Below are positions 63,166 to 64,000 of a DNA stretch of 64,000 nucleotides, in pieces. Position numbers and translations under genes: made by a program. The stretch is from Zelonia costaricensis (lineage: Eukaryota > Euglenozoa > Kinetoplastea > Trypanosomatida > Trypanosomatidae): positions 1-64,000 of the forward strand of contig JASAOO010003517.1 of NCBI GenBank assembly GCA_030849075.1, written 5' to 3'. The notes beneath the pieces are model-generated. The model was not told the DNA's origin and did no database searches. It saw only the letters and a list, made by a program, of their open reading frames with translations. The number at the start of each line of letters is the position of its first letter. The stretch's first letter is position 1.

Positions 63166-64000
63166 AGAGACAACTCAATGAAGGCGCGGGAGCGGGGGAG
63201 GTGGAGAGGGCGGGGGGGGGAGTCTGCGGAGGTGGGGGGTTAAAGAGTGCGGTGGCAGAGCAGGCGAATCGCGTGTTGCGGTGACCGTGAGGGGCTGAAA
63301 AGCGAAGGAGCGGAATGAGGTGGAGGCGGGGGGTGTGGGGCACTTCTGTGGCGCAAGAACTGCTGCGTTCTACGAGAGGCGCACGCAAAGGGAGGATGAC
63401 GGAGGGCAAGAGGGCGAGGGCATCAGTGTACGGGCTGCTTGTGGTGCATAGCAGTGGAGAAGTTGGCGGGGAACTGCACTGCATATTCGCGCAGGTGAAT
63501 CGGATGCCCCCACGTGCCCACGGCGGTCCGCTCAAAACAAGCGCACGGATCATCGCCGTGGACGTGGCGGGCGGGCACACCACTCCCCCCTCCTCTCTCC
63601 TCCAAGGGAGGCGCTACGACCCGCTGCTGCAGGCGTTCACGTTGAAGCACGGCAGCGCACCGTAGGGCCGCATCAGAGGTTGGCAAGCGCAGCAGTCGCC
63701 CATCGCATATCCACATACAATTTCCTGGTTCTTGTCTTCCTTTTTTTTGTGTTGGTTTCCCCTCAGCGCACGAAACAACACACCTCCACGCGACGTACGC
63801 GCGCGCGTCGTACGAGCCTGCTGCCTGGCGCACCGCAGCAGTTCGCCCTGCGACAGCGTACCCACGACACGGAGCTGGAGCCCAGTGAAAGGTGAGAAAA
63901 AAAAAGAACACAAGAACGGACGCGGCAGCGTCGCCACATCAGCTACCCGCAATGGAGGACCACAGCACCTGCACGCGCGCGGCCGACTCACCCGGTGCCG

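Larger units (their letters stand above)
59933..64000. other. Gene-free right end of the window
   Basis: I support no gene here. The region holds the leader of the membrane-protein gene, (TGG)7 at about 60399-60420, a G12-13 run near 60610-60622, ambiguous bases at 61734 and 62971, a 194-bp tandem duplication (62778-63165) and a GGTAGTGGT-type repeat at 62720-62755. Past 63300 the purine bias weakens, but frames there (63146-63583, 63423-63911 minus; 63315-63665 plus) lack coding character or an ATG start. This end may be the 3' UTR of a gene beyond the window. Confidence 0.6.

Noticed and set aside
63146..63911. Minus-strand frames near the right edge
   Set aside because: The longer one starts with GTG rather than ATG, and neither shows a domain or Leishmania-like coding composition.

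Overview
The window comes from a trypanosomatid nuclear chromosome, most likely Leishmania or a close relative in Leishmaniinae. All ten convincing genes are intronless and lie on the minus strand, so they are co-directional, as in one polycistronic transcription unit. Coding regions are GC-rich. The long spacers are purine-rich on the + strand (pyrimidine-rich in the RNA sense) and full of (CA)n/(GT)n tracts. Most start codons have a pyrimidine tract plus AG just upstream in the RNA sense, which is the pattern of spliced-leader trans-splicing. I saw no strand switch, rRNA, tRNA, CRISPR array or intact transposon.

Transcription runs from high to low coordinates, so the order of transcription is: a single-span membrane protein of unknown function (58991-59932); a 1394-residue coiled-coil protein (53591-57775); the IFT-associated small GTPase-like protein IFT22/RABL5 (51889-52545); a 653-residue unknown protein (40361-42322); the IFT-dynein light intermediate chain DYNC2LI1/D2LIC (29750-31075); a 528-residue low-complexity unknown protein (26733-28319); a 1104-residue protein whose C-terminal third reads like a very divergent group II chaperonin (18921-22235); a CDKL-like protein kinase with a long disordered tail (12899-16096); glucosamine-6-phosphate deaminase with a C-terminal glycosomal signal (9122-9961); and the canonical chaperonin subunit CCT1/TCP-1 alpha (5043-6683).

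Two themes stand out. Two genes are clear intraflagellar transport components (IFT22, D2LIC), and the CDKL-like kinase belongs to a family linked elsewhere to cilium length control, so flagellar genes are well represented. Gene order in trypanosomatid transcription units seldom tracks function, so this may be chance. The second theme is the divergent chaperonin-like protein. It keeps the order of the equatorial-domain landmarks (an aspartate helix, a GGG turn, a closing C-terminal helix) but lacks the canonical GDGTT motif. Vertebrate BBS6/BBS10/BBS12 are the obvious comparison.

About two thirds of the window is non-coding. Two spacers (31.1-40.4 kb and 42.3-51.9 kb) are each over 9 kb, long for this group. 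The window has three single-base ambiguities (39966, 61734, 62971). Two of them sit at the junction of direct repeats (32 bp and 194 bp periods) and look like unmerged contig ends.
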